The translations under genes and the position numbers were made by a program. A stretch of DNA of 64,000 bases from VYFG01 sp965213885 (GTDB lineage Bacteria > Pseudomonadota > Gammaproteobacteria > Arenicellales > Poriferihabitantaceae), in contig OZ243919.1 of NCBI GenBank assembly GCA_965213885.1, forward strand, positions 1,488,001 through 1,552,000. The letters run 5' to 3'. Shown here piece by piece: positions 45,296 to 54,509 of this stretch. A model generated the notes under the pieces. It was not told where the DNA came from and ran no database searches. It saw only the letters and a program-made list of their open reading frames with translations. Position 1 is the first letter of the stretch. Every line of letters begins with the position of its first letter.

Positions 45296-46900
45296 TCAGT
45301 GGTAGTAGGATGGCCCCCGGATATTGGAATGGTCATCCGGAAGGATGGATTCCTGGACGGGCTCCGGGGCCTTTTGGTCGAGCCCGTTCTGCAGGATGGA
45401 GTGGACGCTCTTGTAGCTGATGGAGTTCAGTTCCAGCGCCCGCAGGCAGGCGGCGTCGAGCCGTCCGTCGCCGTAGGACTTCGACAGGTTCAGAATCCCG
45501 AGGCAGGTGCGGTAGGCCTGCTGGGGATGCTTCCGGTTGGCCAGCTGCCACTCGACGGCGGCCCGGGCCGCGGGGCCGACTCGGGCGGCCCACGCGACCA
45601 GCCGCTCCGGGGACCATTCCCCCATCTGCCGGTGTTTCTCCGGCATGTGCGCCGGGACGGTGGTGAACCGGCCCGGGCGCCGGGACCGCAGGTGGCTCGC
45701 GACCCGCTCGCCCCGGTGGAGGCACTCGACGGTATTGCGGGTGGCCCGGACGTGGAGCCGGAGGCCGACCAGCTCATGGGGCACCGAGTAGTAGTGTCTG
45801 TCGAACTCGACGTGATAGTCGACATGCACCCGGACCGGCTTCCACTCGGAGAACTCGTAGGGCTTCTCCGGCAGGGGCCCCAGGGCCGGCCGGTCGATCT
45901 CCTCGAAGACCTCCCGGCGGCATCCGGGGAGCTTGCGGAACGGCTTGTTGTTGAGTGTCTCCAGCAGCCGCCTGATCTCCCGGTTGACCTCCGCCAGGGA
46001 GAAGAACCGGCGCTTGCGCAGGACCGCGAGAATCCACCGCTGGACCAGGAGCACGCCGAGTTCCACGGCGGCCTTATCTCTTGGGCGCCGAACGCGCGCA
46101 GGCAGCACAGTGACGCCGTAGTGCGTCGCCATGTCCTGATAGGTGGGGTTGATGTCGGGCTCGTACCGGTGCGCCTTGCTCACTGCGGAACGAAGGTTGT
46201 CGGGCACGACGATCTCCGGGCAGCCTTCCATCCAGGAGAAGCAGTTCCGGTGGGACGTGATCCAGTCTTCCAGACCCTGGCTCCAGGTGGCCTCCGCGTA
46301 GGTGTACCCCGATGCCCCCAGCACCGCCACGAACACCTGGGCCTGGTGCAACTCCCCGGTGGCGCGGTCGATCACGGGGACCGTCATGCCCGAATAGTCC
46401 ACGAACAGCTTCTCGCCGCCCCGGTGCTCCTGTCGCATCACCAGGTCCTGCTTGCCGAGCCATTTCCGGTAGTGGTGGCAGAACCACGAGTACTCGTACC
46501 CGTACGGGCTCTGCTCCTTGTATTCCTCCCACAGCAGGTACAGGGTCATGCCCTTGCGCCGGGGGGCGTCCCTCTCCGGCATCCCGTCCCCGCCCGGCCC
46601 GCCGTCCTTCGCCGGGCGCTTGAGGTCGCGATGGACCTGCGCCCAGTCCGGCACCCCGCGGCGCTTCGCCAGTCGCCGGGGCGGCGGTGGTGGAAACAGC
46701 TTCCGCTCCAGCTCGGCGTCGGTCAGGTCCTCGGCCAGCGGCCAGGAAAGTCCCGCCCTGTGGAATCGAGCCAGATAGTTGGCGACCGAGTTATGACTGA
46801 TGCCGCAGACCTTCCCGATCTGGCGGTTACTCCGTCCCTGGTCCCACTTGAGGCGGAGAATTTCTCTGATCTTGCGCATGGACAGACACTTGTTGGGCAT
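45296..46900 (-). CDS. istA: IS21-family transposase IstA
   Basis: 534-aa DDE transposase. An N-terminal helix-turn-helix (RSNRQIGKVCGISHNSVANYL, near 23-43) precedes an integrase core with FVDYSGMTVPV (first Asp), VPDNLRSAV (second Asp) and a later Glu in DKAAVELGV. A central FDRHYYSVPHELVG segment follows. It appears intact. Confidence 0.95.
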   Translation of the reverse strand: MPNKCLSMRKIREILRLKWDQGRSNRQIGKVCGISHNSVANYLARFHRAGLSWPLAEDLTDAELERKLFPPPPPRRLAKRRGVPDWAQVHRDLKRPAKDGGPGGDGMPERDAPRRKGMTLYLLWEEYKEQSPYGYEYSWFCHHYRKWLGKQDLVMRQEHRGGEKLFVDYSGMTVPVIDRATGELHQAQVFVAVLGASGYTYAEATWSQGLEDWITSHRNCFSWMEGCPEIVVPDNLRSAVSKAHRYEPDINPTYQDMATHYGVTVLPARVRRPRDKAAVELGVLLVQRWILAVLRKRRFFSLAEVNREIRRLLETLNNKPFRKLPGCRREVFEEIDRPALGPLPEKPYEFSEWKPVRVHVDYHVEFDRHYYSVPHELVGLRLHVRATRNTVECLHRGERVASHLRSRRPGRFTTVPAHMPEKHRQMGEWSPERLVAWAARVGPAARAAVEWQLANRKHPQQAYRTCLGILNLSKSYGDGRLDAACLRALELNSISYKSVHSILQNGLDQKAPEPVQESILPDDHSNIRGPSYYH

Positions 46901-47218
46901 GACTTTCTCCCCGATTTGAAAGGGAGAGAACCATACCGGTTGTCATCAATGCGCCGCTGTGCTCCGATGGGTGATATAGCACCGTCAGAGGGTGGTCAAT
47001 TTGCCGTGGAACGGGTGGTCAATTTGACCGTGGAATGAGTGGTCAATTTCGCGTGGAATGGGTGGTCAATTTGCCGTGGAATAATCATGCGAACAGACAT
47101 GTCGAGACATCCGGCATTGGCTGGAGATACGCAGGAGGGCTATCGTGCTGGTATATCGTATTTTAATTATTATTGTTTTATATCAATATTTTATTGATTT
47201 AGGACGCGGGAAAAACAG

Positions 47219-47617
47219 TTACTCGTCTCGAGGCAACGTTTGTTCCTTGATTTTTCTCAGGAGCGTTGTTCGCGTTCGGTGAACCCAAACGCCTAACCAT
47301 CCGAATGCGCATGCTGCTGCAATCAGGATACCTAGTACAAGCCAGTTGCGGTGTGTGTGCCATGTCAATACAGCGCTAAGTATCCCACCGAGGGCGAGGG
47401 AAGCGACAGAGAAGTGTGTGTTGGCTAACCAATACTGGGTATCAATGCTGGTAAGTTCATCTTCGGTCACAGCATAGGTGTCCACTTGGCGCCTTCTAAG
47501 GTTCGTTATGTACGCACCGTCACCCCCGCCTCCTTTGGCTCCTGATTGAGATTGGGATGACGGATGTTCCCGAATTATGCCTCCTTCCTCGTTCGGAACC
47601 ATTAGCGTTGTATCCAC
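47219..47617 (-). CDS. Two-helix membrane protein of unknown function
   Basis: 132 aa. A soluble N-terminus of about 65 residues includes a Gly-rich patch (AKGGGGDG) and RRRQVDTYAVTEDELTSID, followed by two transmembrane helices (about 68-86 and 91-112) and a basic tail. I do not recognise a named family. It is the first gene past the IS21 end, and the next gene on the same strand (Gly-rich protein) lies 128 bp upstream. The pair may be cargo of the same island as the restriction system. Confidence 0.6.
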   Translation of the reverse strand: MDTTLMVPNEEGGIIREHPSSQSQSGAKGGGGDGAYITNLRRRQVDTYAVTEDELTSIDTQYWLANTHFSVASLALGGILSAVLTWHTHRNWLVLGILIAAACAFGWLGVWVHRTRTTLLRKIKEQTLPRDE

Positions 47618-47745
47618 TTGTGTTGGTTGAGGCTACCAGCTTTTCGAATCAAGTTTTTGAAAGACTTCTGAGCAAATTTGGGCCGACTCGACTCGATTTG
47701 GTAGGAGAGCGTACTCATCATGAAACAGGCAAGGATGCGCGTCAA

Positions 47746-48249
47746 TCAGGACGACTGATTTGTGGCTAGAAGGGGCACCAAAAGTACGAATCCACTGCTG
47801 CCAGTGTTGCCATCATCTCCCGGAAACTGGCCGGGGGCACCGCGACCTCCATGGCCGCCGCTGCCCACTGAGATGTTGATTTTCCTGTCCAGCGACAGTG
47901 TGTTGAGTTGCACTACAATTACTTGGCCGGGATAGCCGGGTTGACCGCTACCGCCTGCCACCATCTCATTGACCCCGTCAGCATTGGCGCCAGTCCCTCC
48001 ACTGCCGCCGGCACCTCCATCTGCACCGTAACGTTGCTGGCCCTCTACTTGGATGAAGGTAGGTGAGCCGCCCTTACCGCCTCCGCCACCAAAACCGCTC
48101 TTGAGACGTAACGCGCCAGATCCGCCGCCACCGCCCCCTCCTGAACCACCTACGAGGACAGCAAGCCCTTCGGTCATTGTCCAGGGCCAGCGAAAGGAAG
48201 GGTCTGACTCACCAAGCAACAGATAATTGGGGGTGGCTTCCGCTGTCAA
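47746..48249 (-). CDS. Glycine-rich protein of unknown function
   Basis: 167 aa with several GGxGG-type clusters (GGSGGGGGGGSG near 34, FGGGGGKGGS near 53, GGAGGSGGTG near 77, GSGGHGGRGAPG near 125). The spacer strands IQVEGQQRY and VIVVQLNTLSLDRKINISVGSG resemble the glycine-rich domains seen in phage tail-fibre and surface proteins. No signal peptide is clear. Similar Gly-rich patches occur in the neighbouring two-helix protein. Function unknown. Confidence 0.55.
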   Translation of the reverse strand: MTAEATPNYLLLGESDPSFRWPWTMTEGLAVLVGGSGGGGGGGSGALRLKSGFGGGGGKGGSPTFIQVEGQQRYGADGGAGGSGGTGANADGVNEMVAGGSGQPGYPGQVIVVQLNTLSLDRKINISVGSGGHGGRGAPGQFPGDDGNTGSSGFVLLVPLLATNQSS

Positions 48250-48315
48250 TTTGATTCCTCGATCTCGTAACCTGAGTTACTCATGCTGCGTTTTAGTGAA
48301 AGCAGTAGCCTAGCA

Positions 48316-50064
48316 TCAGAAGTGCCTCGGCGAGGATAGCAGCCGTGAGCTGCCTTCGGTTCCTTTCTTGGAGGATGTCAGCACATCCTGAAGGAGCGAC
48401 TCGAGCATATCATTGCGATGGTCGACAACAGTGTCCAGAGCAGTCTGTAACTGGTCGCAAAGCGCCATGAGTTCATCGACTTTGGCGACGATCCGGTGTT
48501 GCTCGTCGAGGGGCGGAATAGCGACCGGTATACGATCCATTTTGTACTTAGGGAGGCCGCCACGCCCTGCACCAGTCTGTTCGTCGAAGATCAACGCTTG
48601 GAGATACGGTGATAGCAAGAGTTTATGAAGAAAGTCAGCCATTTCTGAAACTGCCGGGCGTAGTATCGCAACGTGCTGGCTGACATTGGCTTCACCAAAT
48701 TCGTCGGGCACGCGACAGCAACGACCCATAGAGCCACCCGTAATGTTCAGTAGGAGGTCCCTGGATCGAACAGCTGTGCCCGCCATTCGAGCATGAACTT
48801 CGCGTTCAATACACACTACTTCGTCGAGTCGCAAGCCATCGTTATGCACATTTTGCGAGCGAAGGAACGGAACACCGACTGTCTTGTAGACGTTCTTGCC
48901 ACCACGCGGAGTGCTACCAGAACCGGTTTTGGTGCACAGCTCACCGATTCGGCTCCAAAGCCAGCCCACCGGAAGAAAAAATGGAGTTTCATCCACGCTA
49001 AGCGGGTTCACGTGATGCGAAACATTCAGCCGCGCTTTTTCATGCGCGATTCGCCCCAGCAACTCCGCCGCCGGATCGTCCTCCGGATCCTGCTCCCCGA
49101 GCTTCCCCCGCACGGCGAGGTCGAGGATAGTCTGGCGAAGCTGTTGGACCTGATCGTGCCGAGCCGTGAGTGCGGGAAGGGCCTCGATGATAAAGCGCGC
49201 ATGGGCCTGAAAAGCCCCGTCATCCGTATCGGTCGCGCTCAGGCGGGCAATGCTGGCTGTGGTCAGCTGGTCGCGGCTGTCCTCTTGGGCGGCTCGGGCT
49301 TCCTCCAGCCGATCGCAAAGCGCCATGAGTTCATCGACTTTGGCGACGATCCGGTGTTGCTCGTCGAGGGGCGGAATAGCGACCGGTATACGATCCATTT
49401 TGTACTTAGGGAGGCCGCCACGCCCTGCACCAGTCTGTTCGTCGAAGATCAACGCTTGGAGATACGGTGATAGCAAGAGTTTATGAAGAAAGTCAGCCAT
49501 TTCTGAAACTGCCGGGCGTAGTATCGCAACGTGCTGGCTGACATTGGCTTCACCAAATTCGTCGGGCACGCGACAGCAACGACCCATAGAGCCACCCGTA
49601 ATGTTCAGTAGGAGGTCCCTGGATCGAACAGCTGTGCCCGCCATTCGAGCATGAACTTCGCGTTCAATACACACTACTTCGTCGAGTCGCAAGCCATCGT
49701 TATGCACATTTTGCGAGCGAAGGAACGGAACACCGACTGTCTTGTAGACGTTCTTGCCACCACGCGGAGTGCTACCAGAACCGGTTTTGGTGCACAGCTC
49801 ACCGATTCGGCTCCAAAGCCAGCCCACCGGAAGAAAAAATGGAGTTTCATCCACGCTAAGCGGGTTCACGTGATGCGAAACATTCAGCCGCGCTTTTTCA
49901 TGCGCGATTCGCCCCAGCAACTCCGCCGCCGGATCGTCCTCCGGATCCTGCTCCCCGAGCTTCCCCCGCACGGCGAGGTCGAGCACGAAGCGACGCAGAC
50001 GGGGAACGGCGTCAGGGGCCTCCGCCACACGGTCGTAGAGGGCAAGCAGGCGCTCGGCGTTCAT
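48316..50064 (-). CDS. hsdS: Type I restriction-modification specificity subunit with two identical recognition domains
   Basis: 582-aa HsdS. It normally combines two different target recognition domains (TRDs), each reading half of a bipartite site. Here the first half (from about residue 28, LDLAVRGKLGEQ, to about 251, IVAKVDELMALCD) is repeated exactly about 286 residues later, so both TRDs are the same (GSTPRGGKNVYK, GAGRGGLPKYKMDRI). A central helical spacer (about 252-313) separates them. The gene starts in an ATGA overlap with the HepT-like gene and ends the operon. Loss of one repeat would leave a 296-aa half-size HsdS in frame. Confidence 0.95.
   Translation of the reverse strand: MNAERLLALYDRVAEAPDAVPRLRRFVLDLAVRGKLGEQDPEDDPAAELLGRIAHEKARLNVSHHVNPLSVDETPFFLPVGWLWSRIGELCTKTGSGSTPRGGKNVYKTVGVPFLRSQNVHNDGLRLDEVVCIEREVHARMAGTAVRSRDLLLNITGGSMGRCCRVPDEFGEANVSQHVAILRPAVSEMADFLHKLLLSPYLQALIFDEQTGAGRGGLPKYKMDRIPVAIPPLDEQHRIVAKVDELMALCDRLEEARAAQEDSRDQLTTASIARLSATDTDDGAFQAHARFIIEALPALTARHDQVQQLRQTILDLAVRGKLGEQDPEDDPAAELLGRIAHEKARLNVSHHVNPLSVDETPFFLPVGWLWSRIGELCTKTGSGSTPRGGKNVYKTVGVPFLRSQNVHNDGLRLDEVVCIEREVHARMAGTAVRSRDLLLNITGGSMGRCCRVPDEFGEANVSQHVAILRPAVSEMADFLHKLLLSPYLQALIFDEQTGAGRGGLPKYKMDRIPVAIPPLDEQHRIVAKVDELMALCDQLQTALDTVVDHRNDMLESLLQDVLTSSKKGTEGSSRLLSSPRHF
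48455..49125 (-). repeat. 671-bp hsdS direct repeat, copy encoding the second recognition domain
   Basis: By reading along both copies, no difference was found between this block and 49313-49983. The offset is 858 bp, a multiple of three. Both repeat edges fall in conserved HsdS segments (LDLAVRGKL at one end and ELMALCD at the other). Confidence 0.92.
49313..49983 (-). repeat. 671-bp hsdS direct repeat, copy encoding the first recognition domain
   Basis: Partner of 48455-49125, same orientation and length with no mismatch seen. A 187-bp spacer encoding the central helix separates the two. Confidence 0.92.
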
Positions 50065-50288
50065 GCCTCCGGATGTCCCAACTCGGCAAGCAGTCTCTGT
50101 ACGACACTGCGCAGTTCCGGCAGATCATTTTGGGCATAATCCCAAACCCGATCGGGTATCACGGTCGCATAGCCATGGATCAAAAGATTGCGGAAATCGA
50201 CGATCCGGCGCAGTCGGGGAATTCGCTCTGCGAGTTCGGGATGGTCGCCGTGCAGGCGGTTCAGCGGTACGCGAGGATCACGACGCAT
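50061..50288 (-). CDS. HepT-like ribonuclease toxin, shortened
   Basis: 75-aa HEPN-type protein of the HepT (DUF86) family. The catalytic RX4HxY motif is present in DFRNLLIHGYATV, followed by WDYAQNDLPELRSVVQRLL. Family members are usually 100-120 aa. The start MRRDPRV resembles the normal N-terminus, but the first long helices (with RNLEIIGEA) are missing, suggesting an internal deletion of about 35-40 residues. It overlaps mntA by 11 bp and hsdS by 4 bp. Confidence 0.72.
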   Translation of the reverse strand: MRRDPRVPLNRLHGDHPELAERIPRLRRIVDFRNLLIHGYATVIPDRVWDYAQNDLPELRSVVQRLLAELGHPEA

Positions 50289-50589
50289 AGATCAGCTCAC
50301 GCGACTGGTCGATGGCCGATCGCAGATACGGATTGCGAACGGCGCGAGGTTCAACCAGATCGACAGGGCGGCCGAGTGCATCACGCAAAGCGTCTCTGAA
50401 GTCGAAATACTGGTCGAGCGTTGCGGGGGCGCTCTGGAGATCGAATTCCACCAGGAAATCGGCGTCACTGGCCTGCGGATCGAAGTCGGCGGCGCGCGCC
50501 GCCGACCCGAAGACTTCGAGCCGTACCACGCCGTGACGCCGGCAGAGTTCGACCAGTTCTTCCCGTTTGTCAGCAATGACGGCGTGCAT
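50278..50589 (-). CDS. MntA-like nucleotidyltransferase antitoxin
   Basis: 103-aa minimal nucleotidyltransferase. The GSAARxxDFDPQASDADFLVEF segment (near 29) contains the GSx10DxD signature, and a third acidic residue lies in RPVDLVEP (near 77). Members of this family neutralise HepT by adenylylating its active-site Tyr. It sits 48 bp downstream of hsdM and overlaps the hepT-like gene. Confidence 0.85.
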   Translation of the reverse strand: MHAVIADKREELVELCRRHGVVRLEVFGSAARAADFDPQASDADFLVEFDLQSAPATLDQYFDFRDALRDALGRPVDLVEPRAVRNPYLRSAIDQSRELIYAS

Positions 50590-50637
50590 GGCCGACCCTC
50601 CAGCTATGGTGGCGGATAAAGCTGCGCTTGCTCAAGA

Positions 50638-52089
50638 TCATCGCAGCAGCGCCTCCGCCAGAACTTCTTTCAAGCGTTCGTGCGCCGATGTTACCTCGGC
50701 CTCAGCGGTGTTCAGTTCCGCCAGCAACGTCTCCGGGTCACCGAGTTCCGCCTCTGCTGTGTGCGGGTTCCTGATGTCGAGATTGTAGCCGCGCGCCCGG
50801 ATGTCCTCGACGCTCACCTTCCAGGCCTGGTAGCCTTCGGCGCGTTCCGCGCGTTCCGTACCACCCCACCACACGGCGCAATCGTCCAGATGCTCCAGCC
50901 GGATGGGCCGGGTCATCGAGTAGGCCTTCTGCCCCTCCGGCACGAGGTGTTCCCAGAACCATATTTCCCTTGTTGGTTCTCCCTTCTCGAAAAACAGCAG
51001 GTTGGTGCCGATCGAGGCATAGGGGCGGAACACCGAGTTCGGCAAGCGCACAATGGTGTGCAGGTTGCATTCTTCCATCAGATGCCCCTTCAGCCTCGTC
51101 TTGACGCCCTCGCCGAACAGCGAGCCGTCGGGCAGGACTACGGCCGCCCGGCCACCGGGCTTGAGCAGCCGGATGATGAGCGCCAGGAACAGATCCGCCG
51201 TCTCGCGAGTCCGGAAATGCTGCGGGAAGTTGGACTCGATGCCGTCCTCCTCCTTGCCGCCGAAGGGCGGATTGGTCAGCACGATATCCACGCGCTCGTC
51301 CCGCCCCCATGAGACAAAAGGACGAGCCAGCGTATTGTCGTGGTGCAGAAAGGACGGGTCCTCGATGCCGTGCAGCAGCATGTTGGTGGTGGCGAGCATA
51401 TGGGGCAGTGGCTTCTTCTCCACCGCTCGAAGCGACGACTGCATTCGGGCTTCGTCCGCGGGTTGCTTGACGTAGCGCTCCCGCATGTGACGGATTGCGC
51501 AAGTGAGGAAACCGCCGGTGCCGCAGGCCGGGTCGAAGAGCGTCTCGCCGGGTTTCGGATCGACCATACGGACCATGAAGGAGGTCACGGCCCTCGGCGT
51601 GTAGTATTCGCCCGCGTTGCCGGCCGATTGCAAGTCGTTCAGGACTTGCTCGTAGAGGTCCCCGAAATGCTGGCGTTCGGCCAGATCGTTGAAGTCGATG
51701 CCATTGATCCTGTTGACGATCTGACGTATCAGGTGGCCGGATTTCATGTAGTTGTGAGCGTCTTCGAACACGGCGCGAACGACATGAGCGCGTGAGCCGC
51801 CCCTGGAGGGGAGCTGCTTCAAATCCGGGAAAAGTTCGCCGTTGATGAAGGCGAGCAGCTCCTCGCCCGTGATGCCTTCCGGATCCGCCGCCCAAGCGCG
51901 CCATTGCAGATGGGCGGGGATGGGTGAGCGGTAGCCGTCCCGGAATTCTTCGAGTTCCTGGTCCTGATCGTCGATGATCTTAAGAAAGAACATCCAGCAC
52001 AGTTGACTGATGCGCTGGGCGTCCCCATCGACGCCCACGTCCTGGCGCATGATGTCCTGAATGGACTTGACGAGTGTGCCGACGGCCAT
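50638..52089 (-). CDS. hsdM: Type I restriction-modification DNA methyltransferase subunit
   Basis: 483-aa N6-adenine methyltransferase. An N-terminal helical domain includes AQRISQLCWMFFLKIIDD. The SAM motif DPACGTGGFLTCAI (near 185) and catalytic NPPFGG (near 263) follow, with the family-typical GEYYTPRAVTSFMV between. It appears intact and lies 2 bp after hsdR. Confidence 0.96.
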   Translation of the reverse strand: MAVGTLVKSIQDIMRQDVGVDGDAQRISQLCWMFFLKIIDDQDQELEEFRDGYRSPIPAHLQWRAWAADPEGITGEELLAFINGELFPDLKQLPSRGGSRAHVVRAVFEDAHNYMKSGHLIRQIVNRINGIDFNDLAERQHFGDLYEQVLNDLQSAGNAGEYYTPRAVTSFMVRMVDPKPGETLFDPACGTGGFLTCAIRHMRERYVKQPADEARMQSSLRAVEKKPLPHMLATTNMLLHGIEDPSFLHHDNTLARPFVSWGRDERVDIVLTNPPFGGKEEDGIESNFPQHFRTRETADLFLALIIRLLKPGGRAAVVLPDGSLFGEGVKTRLKGHLMEECNLHTIVRLPNSVFRPYASIGTNLLFFEKGEPTREIWFWEHLVPEGQKAYSMTRPIRLEHLDDCAVWWGGTERAERAEGYQAWKVSVEDIRARGYNLDIRNPHTAEAELGDPETLLAELNTAEAEVTSAHERLKEVLAEALLR

Positions 52090-52091
52090 AT

Positions 52092-54509
52092 TCAGGCGGT
52101 TTCCCTGTAGAGTGCGGATTGAAGATCATGGACGGCCTGCTCGAAACCCGGCCGGCCGCCGAAGGCGCGAACCAACTCGAGCGGCGTCCCGAGCCTGTCG
52201 ATCGGCGGGATTCTGAGGACGTTGACATCGTCGAGGTTGAGCACGCACTCGTCGGCGTACTTGTCGAGCAGCGCGTGGAGTACGGCGCGGGCCTGCTCTC
52301 CGTGTTTGGCGAACACGTCGCGTTTCCTGACCTTGTCGGCCCGCTCGCGGCGGCTGAGCGGCTTCGCGTCGAAGGCAACGTGACAGATGAGGTCGAAGGG
52401 ATCGAGATTGTTGTCCAGTTCGTCGATCAGCACGTTCAACGGCAGGCCCTTCGCCGCCATTTCCTCTACGATCACCTGCTTGCGCTCGGCCCTGTTCCAG
52501 CGTCTCAGGAAGTCGTCCAGACTCGCAAAATGGCTGCGCAGGGCCTTCCTCGTGAAGTCGCGCAGCGATTCGGTGACGAGCTTGCCATATTCGTCGAGAT
52601 ATTCCACCCGCTCGGCAACGATGACCGCGGCGACGCCATCGACATACACCTTCTTCCTTGGGCCGCCTCCGGGCGGTAGCGGCAGGCCGGGATCGGCGAC
52701 AATCGCTTCGTCATCGCCCGCGCTTTCGGGTGTCCAGTCACTGCCGTCGCCGGGTGGCGTCTCGGGCGGATCGATGGGATCGCCCTCTCCGGGTTCGTAG
52801 ACCTGCACCGGCTCGCCGTCGAATTCCGGATCCGCGAAGTGATTGGTCGCGCCCCGGAAGTCGATCAGCGTGAAATAGAACTTTTGCGTCTCCTCGTGCA
52901 CACGGGTGCCGCGCCCGACGATCTGCTTGAACTCCGTCATCGAGTTGACTCGCCGGTCGAGCACGATCAGCCGGCAGGTCCGCACGTCAACGCCGGTGGA
53001 GAGCAGGCGCGACGTGGCGACCAGAACGGGGTATTTCGAATCCGGGTCGATGAAGTTGTCGAGTTGCGTCTGTCCCTCAGCGTCGCCGCCGGTGATGCGC
53101 ATGACATAACGCGCGCTCCGGTCGACGAGGTCGGCGTTCTCGTTGACCAGCGCTTGGCGCATACGCGCGGCGTGTTCCTGGTCCACGCAGAAGATAATGG
53201 CCTTTTGGAACCGGTCTCCGCTCTCCTTCAGGAATTGCGTGACCTTTTGCGCGACTATCTGCGTGCGTCCGTCGATTACGAGCGTTCGGTCGAAATCCTT
53301 GGCGTTATAGATGCGGTCCTCGACCACCAAGCCATCGCGGTCAAGCTGGCCTTTTTCAGGGCGATAGCCCTGCACGTCCCGGTCGATATGGACCTTGACC
53401 ACCTTGTAGGGCGCGAGGAAGCCGTCGCGAATGCCCTGCTTCAACGAGTAGGTGAACACAGGCTCGCCGAAATAGGCGATGTTGGAGGCGTAATCCGTCT
53501 CTTTCGGCGTCGCGGTGAGGCCGATCTGGGTTGCGGAAGCAAAATACTCGAGAATCTCGCGCCAGGCTGAATCCTCGGCGGCGCTGCCCCGGTGGCATTC
53601 GTCGATGACGATCAGGTCAAAGAAGCCGGGAGAGAATTCGCGGTAGATCTTCTGATGGTCTTCCGGTCCGGTGATCGCCTGATACAAGCCGAGATAGACC
53701 TCGTAGGCTGTGTCGATGCGGAGTGCGCCCCGGTTGCGCTGGATGGTCCTGGCATGCGTGGACAGCTTGGCCATCGCGCCGCCGAAGGGGCGGAAGTCGT
53801 TCACCATCGTCTGGTCGACCAGCACATTGCGGTCGGCGAGGAACAGGATGCGCTTCTTGCGTCCCGCCTTCCACAGGCGCCAGATGATCTGGAAGGCGGT
53901 GTAGGTCTTGCCTGTGCCGGTAGCCATGACGAGCAGTATGCGATTCTGCCCCTTCGCTATGGCCTCGGTGGCGGCGTTGACGGCGTTGGCTTGGTAATAG
54001 CGCGGCGTCTTGCCCGATCCGTCGTCGTGATAGTCCTGAAGGACGACCTTCTCGGCTTCCGGGGTCAGGCTCTTCCAGGCGCGATAGCGCGCCCACAGTT
54101 CGGTTGGCGTCGGGAATTCATCCAGGGAAAGGCTCGCTTCCCGCAGCGTGCCTGTGCCAGCGCGGTCGTGAAACACGAAACCGTCGCCGTTGGAAGAGAA
54201 TGCAAAGGGGACGTTCAGCGTCTCGGCGTAGTCGAGCGCTTGTTGCATCCCGTCACCGACGCTGTGCGAATTGTCCTTGGCTTCAATGACCGCCAGGGGA
54301 ATATTGGGCTTGAAATAAAGAACGTAGTCGGCGCGCTTGCCTTGCCCACGCGCGACCAGCTTGCCGCGAACGATGATGCGTCCCTGGGTGAAGCTCACCT
54401 CCTCGCGGACTTGGAGCATCTCATCCCATCCCGCCCGACGAATGGCGGGAGTGATGAACTTGGTGCAGATGTCCCGCTCGGAGAGGTTTCGCTTGTCCAT
54501 GCCGATCAA
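52092..54509 (-). CDS. hsdR: Type I restriction-modification endonuclease/translocase subunit
   Basis: 805-aa HsdR. An N-terminal nuclease domain with a PD-(D/E)xK-type pattern (ADYVLYFKPNIPLAVIEAKD, near 82) is followed by superfamily 2 helicase motifs: MATGTGKTYTA (Walker A, near 196), DECHRGS (motif II, near 306) and GRGTRVHEE (motif VI region). A C-terminal EcoEI-type domain lies after about residue 640. Start at 54509 overlaps the phd stop (ATGA); the fourth codon is another Met (54500). Confidence 0.96.
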   Translation of the reverse strand: MIGMDKRNLSERDICTKFITPAIRRAGWDEMLQVREEVSFTQGRIIVRGKLVARGQGKRADYVLYFKPNIPLAVIEAKDNSHSVGDGMQQALDYAETLNVPFAFSSNGDGFVFHDRAGTGTLREASLSLDEFPTPTELWARYRAWKSLTPEAEKVVLQDYHDDGSGKTPRYYQANAVNAATEAIAKGQNRILLVMATGTGKTYTAFQIIWRLWKAGRKKRILFLADRNVLVDQTMVNDFRPFGGAMAKLSTHARTIQRNRGALRIDTAYEVYLGLYQAITGPEDHQKIYREFSPGFFDLIVIDECHRGSAAEDSAWREILEYFASATQIGLTATPKETDYASNIAYFGEPVFTYSLKQGIRDGFLAPYKVVKVHIDRDVQGYRPEKGQLDRDGLVVEDRIYNAKDFDRTLVIDGRTQIVAQKVTQFLKESGDRFQKAIIFCVDQEHAARMRQALVNENADLVDRSARYVMRITGGDAEGQTQLDNFIDPDSKYPVLVATSRLLSTGVDVRTCRLIVLDRRVNSMTEFKQIVGRGTRVHEETQKFYFTLIDFRGATNHFADPEFDGEPVQVYEPGEGDPIDPPETPPGDGSDWTPESAGDDEAIVADPGLPLPPGGGPRKKVYVDGVAAVIVAERVEYLDEYGKLVTESLRDFTRKALRSHFASLDDFLRRWNRAERKQVIVEEMAAKGLPLNVLIDELDNNLDPFDLICHVAFDAKPLSRRERADKVRKRDVFAKHGEQARAVLHALLDKYADECVLNLDDVNVLRIPPIDRLGTPLELVRAFGGRPGFEQAVHDLQSALYRETA

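Larger units (their letters stand above)
44083..47083. mobile_element. IS21-family insertion sequence
   Basis: About 3.0 kb. Both ends start TATTCCAC and carry repeated TTGACCACCC motifs pointing inward: two on the left (44096, 44120) and three to four on the right (near 46990, 47013, 47060, with a variant at 47038). Multiple terminal repeats are the IS21 pattern. It encodes istA and istB. No convincing target duplication was seen, so the exact outer boundaries are approximate. Confidence 0.88.

Noticed and set aside
45299..47038. Long open frame (579 codons) antisense to istA
   Set aside because: Shadow of a GC-rich coding sequence; istA on the other strand has clear catalytic motifs.
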